Notes under the pieces: generated by a model
What the model was told of the DNA's origin: nothing
Databases searched by the model: none
The model's input: only the letters and a program-made list of their open reading frames with translations
Source of the DNA: Micropterix aruncella
Lineage: Eukaryota > Arthropoda > Insecta > Lepidoptera > Micropterigidae
Reading direction: 5' to 3'
Assembly: GCA_944548615.1 (NCBI GenBank)
Contig: OX155972.1
Coordinates: 2,407,625-2,471,624, forward strand
DNA length: 64,000 bases
Part shown: positions 1 through 10,000 of the stretch, piece after piece
How the letters are laid out: the number at the start of each line of letters is the position of its first letter
Position numbering within the stretch: position 1 is the stretch's first letter
Translations under genes and position numbers: made by a program

Positions 1-480
1 TTCAAGAATATTTTTTTCATTGTGGGATCAGCAAATAAAGCTAAATATAAACGCTGCTTTTAACGGCCAAATTACTAGGTTTCGTTATTCAGCACCTAAA
101 GCATTTTCAAAATGTCCGGGTTATGCATACATTGTATAATTCAATTGTGAGAAGTAATATTGGAAACGAATGCAGTTATATGGAATCCACATAACGATCT
201 TTGTGTCACTATGTTAGAGAGAATTTCAAAAATGTTTTTACGGCTTGTATATTTCAATACGGATATTATCTCTACTTATACCCTACTATTTTTTATACTG
301 GCATGGTGGGCAATAATTCCCTTAAATTACGTAGAAAAATGCTCACCAATGTCCTACATTTTTAAGATGGTCCGGGGCAGAGTTGATAATCCTAGCATGC
401 TAGCGAAGGTTTGTCTCTTTGTTCCGGATAATTATAATCGGAGCCGTCCTCGCGAACCAACTTAAGTCGATTAAGTCTTC
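1..480 (+). pseudogene. Jockey-like LINE reverse transcriptase C-terminal fossil
   Basis: The reading frame at 160-465 keeps the motif VIWNPHNDLCVTMLERI, which corresponds to the post-catalytic region of jockey-type reverse transcriptases (compare the SIIWNPYY region of the LINE at 37.7-42.2 kb). Just upstream, in another frame, lies a run like LHTLYNSIVRS that matches the NLLYNSLVRS stretch of the same LINE, so the coding region is frameshifted. It ends with PDNYNRSR before the 3' UTR. An inverted relative lies at 3060-3423. It is a 5'-truncated dead copy; the family assignment is by motif only. Confidence 0.6.
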
Positions 481-587
481 TTACGCGTGCCTTGCGTCAA
501 ATAAATACGCTATATTCGGCAGCGTCATTTTTACAGCGAGCTGACATCTCTTCAAGGTATGGTCAGTGCGCTACCTGTTTAAGTTAA

Positions 588-929
588 AATAAATTAATAG
601 TTTAAAGAAAACACTAAAAACACGCTTTTATAAATGATCTTAAATCGTGGCCAAACATTCATTACAAGACCTTTCTAACAAGTCCAAACGCAGCTATGAT
701 ACGATGTTCCATGAGATAGGAATCCAGAGTTCCATGAGTTCCAGAAGATAGGCCATGGAATGCCAGTGCCTATCTTCCGGATTCATCATCAGACCTTGAA
801 ACCTAATCGTGGTCAAAGTTCATTCCAAGACTTTTCTAACAAGTCCAAACACAGCTATGATACGATGTTCCATCATGAAGTTCCATTTCATATCTTCGGA
901 CTCCATCATCAGATCAGTTCGACAGTACC
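588..929 (+). repeat. Family B repeat, copy 1, left part
   Basis: This is the left part of a ~400 bp dispersed repeat that also occurs at 24810-25206 (-), 31215-31613 (+) and 58155-58557 (+). The left end reads AAATTAATAGTTTAAA then AACACTAAAAACACGCTTTT; the right end (2342) is AAAAGCGTGTTAA, so the termini carry an ~11 bp inverted repeat AACACGCTTTT. Inside are two diverged direct repeats of a block starting GGCTATGATACGAT. This copy has a rearranged first block and is split by the LINE at 930-2196. Confidence 0.8.
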
Positions 930-954
930 GTTTTAACCATTTTATAAAAGATAC

Positions 955-1989
955 CGTTTAGGCATTCACGGTTCTTTGCTACGATGGATGGAATCATACT
1001 TATCGAATCGATCCCAATTAGTCCAAGTAAACGGACATTTGTCTAAAGCCATCGACGTCACCCCCGGTGTGCCACAGGGAAGCCATTTAGGGCCTGTTTT
1101 ATTCACGCTGTTTATCAACGACATCGGAAAATGTTTCAGGAAATCGCAATTCTTACTTTATGCTGATGACCTTAAAATTTTCAATACGATTGCTTCTGCT
1201 GATGACTGCTATGATATTCAAGCCGAACTAATAAATTTACAAGAATATTGCGTAACAAATAAACTGTACTTAAACCTAAATAAATGCAAAACCATGTCTT
1301 TTTCTAGATCTCATCGGCCTACACATTACCGATATGATATTAACGCGCATAAACTGGAAAGAGTTTCTGAATTCACTGACTTGGGTATAACATTTAATAG
1401 TAAACTTAACTTCAATACTCATATCGAGCTAATGACTTCCAAATGTTACCAGTTGCTGGGATTCATTTGGAGGGTAACGAAGCCGTTCAAGGATTTCCGC
1501 GTTGTTATGCTCCTGTTTACATCGCTTGTCCGGAGTAGACTGGAGTTTGGCAGTGTGATTTGGAATCCATGTTACGAACAATATGTTTCAGACATTGAAA
1601 GAGTTCAGAAAACGGTTCTGAGGTGGATGCGTTTTAAATTCTTTCACGAAATAGAATTCGCCGATTACAACGCCCAAACTCACTTTTTTAAATGTCAATC
1701 TCTGAAGACGAGACGTACTCTTACAGATCTTCTCCTCATTAATTCACTCTTTACCCATAAACTCGACTGCCCTGATCTGCTCAGTTGTTTCCCGCTGAAC
1801 GTTCCGTCGATCCACAGAACTCGTCGTTGTGATGTCTTCCGCCCGCCGCATTGTTCAACCAATAACGCTCTATTCTCGCCGGTGCCCCGTATAATGCACT
1901 CATATGTGAAAATCGTAAATTGCTTTGATGGTATGCTTCTAAGTAAATCACAATTCAAGCAACTCGCCTCTGCAAAAATAACGGACTAA
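955..1989 (+). CDS. Partial LINE ORF2: reverse transcriptase palm to C-terminus
   Basis: This is an open frame of about 345 codons without internal stops, encoding the 3' half of a jockey-type ORF2. It starts in the finger/palm at GIHGSLLRWMESYLSNRSQ, carries GVPQGSHLGPVLF (RT motif B region) and the catalytic YADD (in LLYADDLKIF), then the thumb and the conserved VIWNPCYEQ segment. It ends at TAA 1989, before A-rich 3' UTR. There is no native start codon: the EN domain and RT motif A are lost to 5' truncation, so it cannot retrotranspose alone. The clean frame suggests a fairly recent insertion. Confidence 0.85.
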   Translation, partial: RLGIHGSLLRWMESYLSNRSQLVQVNGHLSKAIDVTPGVPQGSHLGPVLFTLFINDIGKCFRKSQFLLYADDLKIFNTIASADDCYDIQAELINLQEYCVTNKLYLNLNKCKTMSFSRSHRPTHYRYDINAHKLERVSEFTDLGITFNSKLNFNTHIELMTSKCYQLLGFIWRVTKPFKDFRVVMLLFTSLVRSRLEFGSVIWNPCYEQYVSDIERVQKTVLRWMRFKFFHEIEFADYNAQTHFFKCQSLKTRRTLTDLLLINSLFTHKLDCPDLLSCFPLNVPSIHRTRRCDVFRPPHCSTNNALFSPVPRIMHSYVKIVNCFDGMLLSKSQFKQLASAKITD

Positions 1990-2161
1990 AAAAAAAAAAA
2001 ACACCAAACGGAAATTAAAATAAAATATTTAAGTTATTAGAATAGTATAACAAAATAGGTAAATTATCAATAAGTAGAAAACGTTTTTAGATTTATATCA
2101 AATAACTTAATGTAATATTATCTCTAGTACGTAAGACTGATGTAAATCTGTTGCTTTTTCA

Positions 2162-2196
2162 AATAAAGAGAAAAAAAAAAAAAAAAAAAAAAAAAA
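2162..2196 (+). terminator. LINE polyadenylation signal and poly(A) tail
   Basis: AATAAA lies four bases upstream of an uninterrupted A-run of about 26 nt that ends at the target-site duplication. It marks the 3' end of the inserted LINE transcript. Confidence 0.8.
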
Positions 2197-2342
2197 AGTA
2201 CCATATTATTGTATTGTCATCAGAACTACACACAGCTGCCAATTTTCATGACGCTACGATCCTTGGAAGATGGTTAAATTAGTTACCTTAGATTCCATTA
2301 CATAGTTAGTTACATACAGGTCGACCTAATAAAAGCGTGTTA
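2197..2342 (+). repeat. Family B repeat, copy 1, right part
   Basis: This continues family B after the LINE insertion. The run TACCATATTATTGTATTGTC through GGTCGACCTAATAAAAGCG is colinear with the uninterrupted copies at 31.2 and 58.2 kb. Confidence 0.85.
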
Positions 2343-2354
2343 ATAAGATCGTTT

Positions 2355-2957
2355 TTTAAGCTATTGCATAGCTTTTATCGCGGGCCTTAGGCCAGCGCGG
2401 CGACCGATATAAGAAATTTCTTAACGAATATTAATTATTTTAAACTGATAATTACGTCTAAACGAGTACTGCTTACGATTCGAAAAAAATATATTTTAAA
2501 CAAGAACATTTTCCTAATATTCTTAGGTTTGAATATTTTAGATTTTGTTTATATTACATAGTGTAATTAATTTGTGAAATTAGGTCTAACCCAACACAAA
2601 AACGACTACTACGCAAATACTATCTTGCGTATTATTACGAAACTTGCACCATTTTAAACATAATTTAATTATCTATCTTTTTATCTACGAATTTTTTCGA
2701 ATAGTCAAAGAATAATATCCGGTTTTTATGCTTTATCGAATAAAATTCGTGCGCTCTATCGGAAGACGTTTAAATTTTTCCGAATCGATTCGGAATAATT
2801 TCAACGTTTTCCGATAGAGCGCAGTTATCTGATATCAGAAAAAAATTTCTTCATACTGCATAAATAAAATAAATAAATAATTATCATTGCATAAGTTGTT
2901 AAAAAATGCTATGCAATAGCTTTACCGCGGCAGTCCCAGAGTGCCACACGTATTTTT
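2355..2957 (+). repeat. Family A repeat, copy 1 (~600 bp, internal hairpin)
   Basis: This dispersed repeat starts TTTTAAGCTATTGCATAGC and ends GTGCCACACGTATTTTT. The left end motif GCTATTGCATAGC recurs inverted near the right end (GCTATGCAATAGC). A long inverted repeat at 2751-2822 (GCGCTCTATCGGAA paired with TTCCGATAGAGCGC) can form a stem with almost no loop. It has no coding capacity. Other copies are at 11025, 12431, 34193 and 37485/42217. It lies in T-rich sites; the superfamily is not recognised. Confidence 0.8.
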
Positions 2958-3059
2958 GTTAATGTTTAATGCTTCTACTTGCATATTTAATACCTATTCA
3001 AAACATGAGTATGTCCTTAAAATAATTCAAATTTTATAATTATGTTTAAATTACATCTC

Positions 3060-3423
3060 AACGAATTAGTGTCGACTGTAATATTGATCTGTTATGTTAA
3101 ATAAATAAAATAAAATAAAAATATACGTCTTCTTACGCAAGGCACGCGTAAGAAGACTTCGATTATAATTATCCGGAACAAAGTGACAAACCTTCGCTAG
3201 GATGCTAGGATTATCAACTTTGCCCCGGACCATCTTAAAAATGTAGGCCATTGGTGAGCATTTTTCTACGCAATTTAAGAGAATTATTGCCCACCATGCT
3301 AGTAAAAAAAAATAGTAGGGTATAAGTAGAGATAATATCCGTATTGAAATATAGAAATAGAAATAGAAATATTATATTTATATTGTAGGCATGCATTTTC
3401 ATTTTCTTTTTACAATAATTCAA
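3060..3423 (-). pseudogene. Jockey-like LINE 3' end fossil, inverted relative of the 1-480 copy
   Basis: The minus strand encodes YFNTDIISTYTLLFF and, in a shifted frame, IFKMVRGKVDNPSILAKVC and VPDNYNRS, matching the fossil at 1-480 almost word for word. The 3' UTR contains a perfect 12-bp stem hairpin (3127-3157) and ends in an A/T-rich tail near 3097-3120. The upstream side (3346-3373) is a (TTTCTA)n-like run not present in the other copy. It is dead: frameshifted and truncated. Confidence 0.65.
3127..3157. repeat. Perfect 12-bp stem hairpin in LINE 3' UTR
   Basis: GTCTTCTTACGC and its exact reverse complement GCGTAAGAAGAC are separated by 7 bases. The position just after the LINE coding end suggests a 3' UTR structure of that LINE family. 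Confidence 0.8.
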
Positions 3424-3435
3424 TTAGGAAGATTA

Positions 3436-3720
3436 CAAATTTTAAATTATATAAATTTCATATTTATATGCGGATTTTTGATTATTCCTTGATTTTGATT
3501 TTTTTTCTTTATTTTTTATATTATTAGTGAATTATTTTTATTAATTGTTTTCTACTGTTATACTTAAAATTATATACATTTCGTATTTATAGGCGGATTT
3601 TTTATTATTCCTTGATTTTGATTTTTTCTTTATTTTTTATATTATTGGTGAATTATTTTTATTAATTGTCTTGTTAGTTCTACTTATTCGGTCTGTTAGT
3701 TCTACTTATTCGGTCTGTTT
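3436..3720. repeat. Imperfect ~125-bp tandem duplication in AT-rich DNA
   Basis: Two diverged units (about 3441 and 3565 onward) share ATTCCTTGATTTTGATTTTT and GAATTATTTTTATTAATTG. They are followed by two copies of a 23-bp unit containing GTTCTACTTATTCGGTCTG (about 3677-3720). No coding potential. Confidence 0.7.
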
Positions 3721-3852
3721 AGATTTTTTCATGTTAAACCAGTGAAATAATTACATTTTTTAATAAGATAAGTAAATTTAGCAGATAAGTAAATTTGTCA
3801 ATCTGTTTTAATAACAGGTAATTGTGAGAGACATATTTTACATAGACATAGA

Positions 3853-3920
3853 GGTGGTATATTTATGGTGATAATGCGTAAAACTATAGTTTTACGCATT
3901 ATCACCATAAATGTACCACC
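3853..3920. repeat. 68-bp near-perfect palindrome, no spacer
   Basis: Both arms contain GGTGATAATGCGTAAAACTA and its reverse complement with only about one mismatch per 34-base arm. The centre is at 3886/3887. It can extrude as a cruciform. No coding potential. Confidence 0.85.
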
Positions 3921-3965
3921 ACAATTTCGGACAATAAATATATTTCTATTTCTATTTCTATAATA

Positions 3966-4329
3966 ATAATTAACGGGCCTGAAGTCGTTTCTACCGTTAT
4001 GATGCCCTCCTGACCTCCCCTATGCTTTCCCATGTAACTTCTCGTAATTTGACGAACTTGAAACCTCGATAAACATTTCCTACGACCTCAAGCCCGTCGT
4101 AAAATGCCACAAAGCTTTGACGCATGTCCGGTTGACATCTTTAACCACCGCCTATGCGGGGTATCCCTCACTATAATACGCCCAAAACGTGATTTGTTTC
4201 AAGTGGATAGTTTGGAACAATCAAATTCGCGAGCCCGAGCAGACCATAATAAGCACAGGGCCGCATGAATAAGAGAGTAAACGGTCCGACACGATTCGAA
4301 CCAATTGTCCGATAAGTACCTCAGTCATA
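3966..4329. other. Unassigned stretch
   Basis: I see no ORF or recognisable repeat here; base composition is slightly richer in GC than its neighbours. It may be old single-copy sequence. Confidence 0.4.
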
Positions 4330-5010
4330 AAAGATAAAGATAAAAAGTATTTATTTCCAATACAACCATAACAATTGTGTAGGAATGACAGTAATTAACC
4401 TTAAACTAGTTACTCAATTTAGCCAAGAGATGATATACAATATATAACTTTAAACTTACCAATTTACAAAAACAAAGACTATATCATAACAGTTTACAAC
4501 AAAAGAATTGACATTAAATAATATGTATTAGATTAGATTAAATGGGTAGATACGATGCTATATATTTTAAAAATATTTTAAGAAGTCCTTATGAGCATAC
4601 ATGTTGATTTTAAGCAGATAGACTCGGATAGATCTCTTGAAAATATCGATGTTTTTAATCGCTTTTAATCTTTCAGGCAATTTATTAAAAAAAATGAGGA
4701 CTAAGTATCGACTAGTCGCCTGGAACTTGGCAGTGCGTGCTACGAACGGTTGGAGATACTGGGTTTTATTCCTGGTGTCATGCCGATGTACTTCCGCGTG
4801 GGATATGGCCGAACTCTTATTGCAATAGAATTCGCAAAGAGCTTCTTGAGCAAAAATCGCATATACGGTCAATATCGCTAGTTTTTGAAAGTATTCACGA
4901 CATGACTGCCGTGGACCAATACCTACTATCGTACGTATGGCTCTTTTTTGGAGAGTGAATACACTGTTGTTGTGCGCTGCATTACCCCATAAAAGAACAC
5001 CATAGCGCAG
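4330..5010 (-). pseudogene. LINE reverse transcriptase C-terminus (5'-truncated)
   Basis: The minus strand is open over 4567-4872, and upstream of it through about 5010. It reads LRYGVLLWGNAAHNNSVF, then QKRAIRTI, then the typical LINE tail FFNKLPERLKAIKNIDIFK. The order YG-x-WG / QKRAIR / (Y/F)N-LP / FK is the usual C-terminus of jockey/CR1-group non-LTR ORF2 proteins. The 3' UTR (4330-4566) ends in AAAGATAAAGATAAA-type repeats at its downstream edge. It lacks EN and RT core, so it is a dead truncated copy. It sits directly beside another truncated LINE of the same orientation. Confidence 0.75.
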
Positions 5011-5067
5011 TTATACACCATAGCACAGTTATACCACATAAAAGAATACGATAGCATAGTTATAGCT

Positions 5068-5728
5068 ATTCATATTCATATTCATATTCATTTTATTAGT
5101 ATACTGGTGTTATACAAGTCAGATACAGATTAGCAAACATCCATACATATTAGCAAACAAACATTTTTTTATCGTAAAGAAAAAATAAAAATAAACAAAA
5201 AAACGAAAAAAATCACAAGAATAATGTAAAAAGAGGAAATGCAAGACAAAATGCAAAGAGATCATTAAACACTTTAGCCACCAAAGCATTTTAGACTTCA
5301 CTCGAGTAATATTCCTCCAGTGAGTAAAACGCCTTATCTGTGAGTAACCTCTTAAGGCGTCTCTTAAACACGTCAAGAGTTTGCGCCTGCCTAATGTGCT
5401 CGATGAGTTTGTTGTAAACCGCTGGGCCGGCGATATAGGCTAGCCTCTCCGACTTGGATAATACATGACTTACCGAACGTAGCATGCTACGGTATCTTGT
5501 TGGATAGTGTTGATACACACCATTCACTTCAAAATCGGCTAAATTTCTGCGAACCGACAGCGCTACTTCCATTATATAAATGGACGGCAGCGTCATGATG
5601 CAGAGATCTCTAAACAGAGGCCTAGCTGGCGTATCAAGCGCCACACGCGCTATTGTGCGAACTGCACGCTTCTGCATAACGAAGGCCCTCTGCCTGTCTG
5701 CTGCTCGTCCCCATTACTCCGCGCCGTA
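5068..5728 (-). pseudogene. LINE reverse transcriptase C-terminus (5'-truncated)
   Basis: The frame at 5291-5677 reads MQKRAVRTIARVALDTPARP, then LCIMTLPSIYIMEVAL and FKRRLKRLLTDKAFYSLEEY. Upstream to 5728 it starts YGAE(stop)WGRAADRQRAFV, with one in-frame stop. This is the standard ORF2 C-terminus of a jockey/CR1-type LINE. The 3' end is marked by a (TTCATA)n microsatellite (5068-5095), the simple-repeat tail of the element. Non-functional fragment. Confidence 0.8.
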
Positions 5729-6189
5729 CGTAAGCAGTGATTAAAAATATGTGATATGTGAAAATATTTATTTATATGTGATACCTACCTACAATTTGGT
5801 ACCTTAGTAGGTAAGTACAATACCTACGTAAGTAGGTAACACAGTAATAAGTAAGTATAGTCCAGTAATATTAGGGTCTATACCTCGGAATGAGAGATAA
5901 TAAGCTGGAAACTCTTATACACCTTCATTTTGGCGTTCTAAAAGTTGCCTCAAAAGTCTCGTAAAATCTCGTTTCTGCGTCGTAAGTTATTCAAGGTGAA
6001 TGATCACAAAAAACGGTTTTTCCCGATTATCTAGGCTTCTATAACTCCAATGATGTTAATATCTATTATTAAAATTGTAAAACATGATATTTGTGACCAA
6101 TGTTGTTCCAAACATTTTTTTCATGCGCTCTACCGTTTTCAATATAGAGGGCGGAGAGCGCGCATCGCAGATGCCCATAATCATTTAAC
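5729..6189. other. Unassigned stretch
   Basis: This contains a short TACCTAC/GTAGGTAAGTA-rich patch (5780-5870) with loose inverted repeats. No ORF of note. Confidence 0.4.
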
Positions 6190-6381
6190 CAGCGAGAAAT
6201 AATCTGATTCTTCCGTGTCCAAAACTAGAACTTTTTATCCGAGCTACGTCAGAATAATGTGCTACAACAAGCTACCCCTTAGTATCAAAAATATATGCTG
6301 GGAACGAAAATTACCCCAGTTTCAGAATAAGCTCAAAATACATCTCATTGTAAGAGAATTGTACGATTTTAACAATATATA
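6190..6381 (+). pseudogene. LINE ORF2 C-terminal remnant
   Basis: The plus strand shows LILPCPKLELFIRA, then after a one-base shift MCYNKLPLSIKN and FQNKLKIHLIVRELY, ending at TAA 6381. The YNKLP...IK...FKxKLKxHL pattern is the common LINE ORF2 terminus. It is short and frameshifted. Confidence 0.6.
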
Positions 6382-7347
6382 AAAACTGTTTTTAACAATA
6401 TATATTTCTATATTCGATTTTCTATTTGACTAAAATTTATTGATTATTTCGACTACTAGGTACATATTAATAACTAATTGACTATTTTTGTTTGCAATGT
6501 AATCATATAAGACATTTTATTTTACTTTTTGACAACCCTAACTTTATTTCCTATTTTTGATAAAACTTTTATTGATTTCTTAAAAAAATATTCTTTTTTT
6601 TATCGTTATTTTAAAAAAATGATATATTATGTTCATTGAAACTTTCTTATTTTAATTATATTCATTTTATTCGTTTTATTTAATGTAATAGAATCACTAC
6701 ATAATGAGTTATTTTTTACCTTTATATGTTTTTTTTTATCCATCTGACAATAACAATAATTATATCAATTAAATAATATCAATCTAAATGGCTAAATTCG
6801 ATTTAATTGTACAATAATACCTATTAGTCCAAGCCTATGGGGGTTTTCTCAGGAAAAATCCGGAAGTATTTTTCTCAACGGTTTATATATTTTTGGGTGA
6901 ATCCTATTTTCAACTTTGCGACCTCTCCAGAGGTGTGTTAACTTCAGGAATATCGAAGAACCACAAAAAATGCATTAAATTTAGCTTTTCGCTTATAATT
7001 CATGAATAAAGCATATTTTGAAAATGACTGTTTTGAAAATTAGAGTTGGCAAAATTTCCTTCAGTTCATATTTACAGACTTAATTGCTATAATGTACCAA
7101 ACCGCAGCTAAAGCGTGCTCAAAAATGGATTTTTTTGTCACTTCTGCGAGAAAAACGCAGAAAATGGGTTTTTGAAAGTGCGGCAGAGCGACGCTAAGTA
7201 CTATCTTTATATGTCCAAAATGAAATAAGTATACAATGATTACCTGGTTTCCTTAGGTTACATTTAGCGCACCAGCAAACGTATGTAAGATGCGTAGTCA
7301 GCGTTTTTGGAAAGCCGCGAAACTCACATTGTAACTACTTCTGCTAA
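6382..7347. other. Unassigned AT-rich stretch
   Basis: The first 450 bases resemble an AT-rich LINE 3' UTR, following directly on the ORF2 terminus. From 6830 to 7340 I see nothing recognisable and no sizeable ORF. Confidence 0.4.
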
Positions 7348-8180
7348 TCTATACTAATATTATAAAGAAGTAAAGTTTGTGAGGTTGTAGGGAGTAATCT
7401 CTGGATCTACTGAACCGATTTTGAAAATTCGTTTACCAATAGAAAGTCACGTTAGTTGTGAGTGTCATAGGTTATATATTAATCAGAAAAATAAAAAGAC
7501 TTTTTCGTGGTAGCCGGATTTGCAAAGTAAGTCGGGGAAAAAACGGTCGAATGAAAAGGTTTCTTACGAGCGCTGCTTTAACGATGAGAGGTATATGATT
7601 GAGTTCTAGAGAAAAGTTGTAGAGCTTGGTAATGCCTACAAAAAAGTCAGCGACAGCATATGTCTAAATTTTATATTTAAGTCACAAAAAGTACTTTTTA
7701 TATTTAAAAAATATATATTTAAATCGTTAGGTCGTGTTTATTGGTTATATTATTAACAATTATTTAGTCATATCAAAATTAAATTTATCCTCTCAAGTGT
7801 TTTTCTTTTCCCTTTTACTGCATAAATGGTTAAAGAGATAATACGACATAGGTATGGAACCGCGACCTTATCTCGGGTTGGAACTCCTGAAAGACAATAT
7901 ATTTTGGTACATTACATCTAATATAGTATACAGAGAAGTTTTGAACTGTTAAAATAAATATAATTTATTCAATCATAATCATTTCATTCACTCATTTGAA
8001 ACCCGGTAATAGAGCCAAATCGGCATGCAAATACATACATACATATGCAGTAAAAATATAACCCTTCTTTTGGCAGTCAGGAAATAAATCATAGCACTCA
8101 TTACTAACCGAACCACACTCGTAAGTTTCATCACAAGTAAAAATGTTTACCGCCCAACGATGTGGGCACGGGTCAGCTAG
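7348..8180 (+). mobile_element. Non-autonomous Helitron, copy 1 (833 bp)
   Basis: It begins TCTATACTAATATTATAAAG after A and ends GGGCACGGGTCAGCTAG before T, i.e. the A|TC...CTAG|T insertion signature of Helitrons. A GCCCA/TGGGC hairpin lies about 10 bases before CTAG, as is standard for Helitron 3' ends. Related copies are at 44378-45113 (-) and 50645-51347 (+). No Rep/helicase is encoded, so it depends on an autonomous partner elsewhere. The small ORF at 7992-8255 (-) is not a gene. Confidence 0.85.
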
Positions 8181-8628
8181 TTGTGAATAAAACTGGATGT
8201 GTTGAGTGAAAAGGTAGTACAGTAGGCTGGTATACACTACTTTATGGTTATACACTGGTTATATACTACAACTGGCCGCTCGTCAATGAGGTACTAACAG
8301 CGGCCATTAGGGAGGGATGAGGCGCCCCTTCTTCCGGAATTTGCTATATATAGATTAAAGGATAGGCATAGATATAGGAATAAATGTTTTAGGCGATATT
8401 TTATAGTACATTTGAAAAGAAAATTCAAAAATACAAATAAAACCGATTTTTTTCCTGGGAACGACACGCTTTGATCTCATATGTTTGGACTATATGTATA
8501 TTGAGATACATTCTTAAGAGTAAGCATTATTGTTTTAATTAAAAAGAGAATGAATAATTTAATCATATCACAAGTGTGAATGTAATACAACTATGTCTAT
8601 ACAAATACGTATTAGTATTTAGAACAAT
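8181..8628. other. Unassigned stretch
   Basis: There is no recognisable gene. Part of it (8270-8340) is locally GC-richer. It ends at the (AAT)n tail of the minus-strand LINE. Confidence 0.4.
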
Positions 8629-9419
8629 ATGTAATAATAATAATAATAATAAACTCTTAATTTTAAATAAAAAAGGCGAGCTTATTGCCTTGCAGCAATG
8701 TCTATCAGCTAACCTATATCTTAAGTTTATAACAAATTTAGAACGTTGGCTACGCAAAAGAACAATAAAAACACAAATGATAGAAAGAAACAAACAGAAA
8801 CTAGAAAGAGACAGATTTAAAAAAAAAGTAAAACAAACGACTAAAATTAAATAAGGACGCAGAGGAAAGGAAGAAGAGGAAGAAAGGAAAGGGAAGCGAA
8901 AAGGAGGGGGAGAGGTGGATTGGTTAATTTATGAATTTTAGGGTTATATGCTCCTTAAGCCTGGCGTTGAACGAGGAGATGCTGGGGGCTGTTCTAACAT
9001 CATTTGATAAAGCATTCCAGAGTCGTGCAGCTTCCACGGAGAAGGAGTATGAAAAAAATCACTGCTATGACCAGGGATGGATAACAGGTTATTGCCCACT
9101 GATCTCAGGGGACGGCCGTGCGCCGATAACGCGGTGAACCTATAGGCAAGATAAAGCGGCACGCCATCCGCGAGGATTCTATATAAGAGGCAGAGAGTTC
9201 TAACCTGTCTCGTCTCCCTGGTGGTAAGCCACTGCAGTCTGCTACGATATTCCGTAATATGGTCATATTTTCTGAGGCCAAAAATGAAGCGGATACAGAC
9301 GTTCTGTAGCCTTTCCACCTTGGTGGCCAGCTCTTCGTCAGATCGAGGAAGGCGGCGTCGCCATAATGAAGAAGTGGAAGAATCAAAGATTGACAGATTG
9401 TATTGGATTGACAGATATA
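8629..9419 (-). pseudogene. LINE reverse transcriptase C-terminus (frameshifted)
   Basis: The minus strand starts SLILPLLHYGDAAFLDLT in one frame, then shifts near 9335 to DEELATKVERLQNVCIRF, FGLRKYDHITEYRSRLQWL and FHTPSPWKL. The D-YGD / KVERLQNVCIRFIFG / RF-LS order is typical of insect jockey/I-group ORF2 C-termini. The 3' end is marked by (AAT)n at 8629-8650 followed by AAAAAAGGCGAGCTTATTGC; a similar 3' end occurs at 33185-33270. Fragment, inactive. The forward ORF at 8931-9137 is its shadow. Confidence 0.8.
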
Positions 9420-9447
9420 TGATTTGATTTGATTTGATTTGATTTGA
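9420..9447. repeat. (TGATT)n microsatellite
   Basis: About 5.5 units of a TTTGA/TGATT pentamer sit exactly at the upstream border of the truncated LINE. Confidence 0.9.
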
Positions 9448-10000
9448 CCTGTGATGCAATTATTATTTTCACTGCTGTCAGTGCGGTCCTGGCTGTCGCG
9501 TTGACATGTGGAGCAGTGTCCTCTGCGCGCATTAGCTCGATCTGGGTCAAGTTGAATATTTAGCGTCGCTCTCCGCCGGTACATAATTCGCAACTAGGAA
9601 GTGACGCTCCGGCGACAATCTGGCCACCCTTTGACCGACCTGTCACTCCGTCGTGTCAATGCTGACATTCGCCATCACCGGCCACCGGCCACCGGCCACC
9701 ACGAGACATTGGACGGACATTGCGGCCCCAAGGTGGCCTGGAATTGGCCACATCGGAATCGGACGCAATCAATTCGCAGAGACGGTGTGGCCATGGCTAA
9801 AGCTTGAAGGTCTCTACAGAAATGATCTATTAATGGATCTGCAGCCCTATTACAAATACTCTCGCGATTGGATAGCTCTTAGAGATTGAAAATCGATAAT
9901 CTTGAAGGTTCTTAACCAGAATCTTGGAGGACGTCGCTCCCGATTATCTTAGTATTACAATATTTTTAACCTCTGGGATGCCATTACCAGTATTTGATGG
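9448..10000. other. Unexplained GC-richer segment
   Basis: It is clearly richer in GC and CpG than the surrounding DNA, with three CCACCGG units (9676-9700). Short frames exist on both strands (for example minus-strand MRIMYRRRATLNIQLDPDR ending in the microsatellite), but none matches a family I recognise. It could be a relic of a host exon or of another repeat. Confidence 0.3.

Larger units (their letters stand above)
930..2196 (+). mobile_element. 5'-truncated jockey-type LINE with poly(A) tail
   Basis: This non-LTR retrotransposon is 5'-truncated within the reverse transcriptase and inserted into family B copy 1. AGTACC is present on both sides (924-929 and 2197-2202), and family B reads straight across the joined site in other copies, which fixes the borders. 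The 3' end carries AATAAA at 2162 followed by a ~26 nt A-run. The target duplication and poly(A) tail indicate target-primed reverse transcription. It belongs to the same broad clade as the 37681-42216 element, judged by shared RT motifs. Confidence 0.85.
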
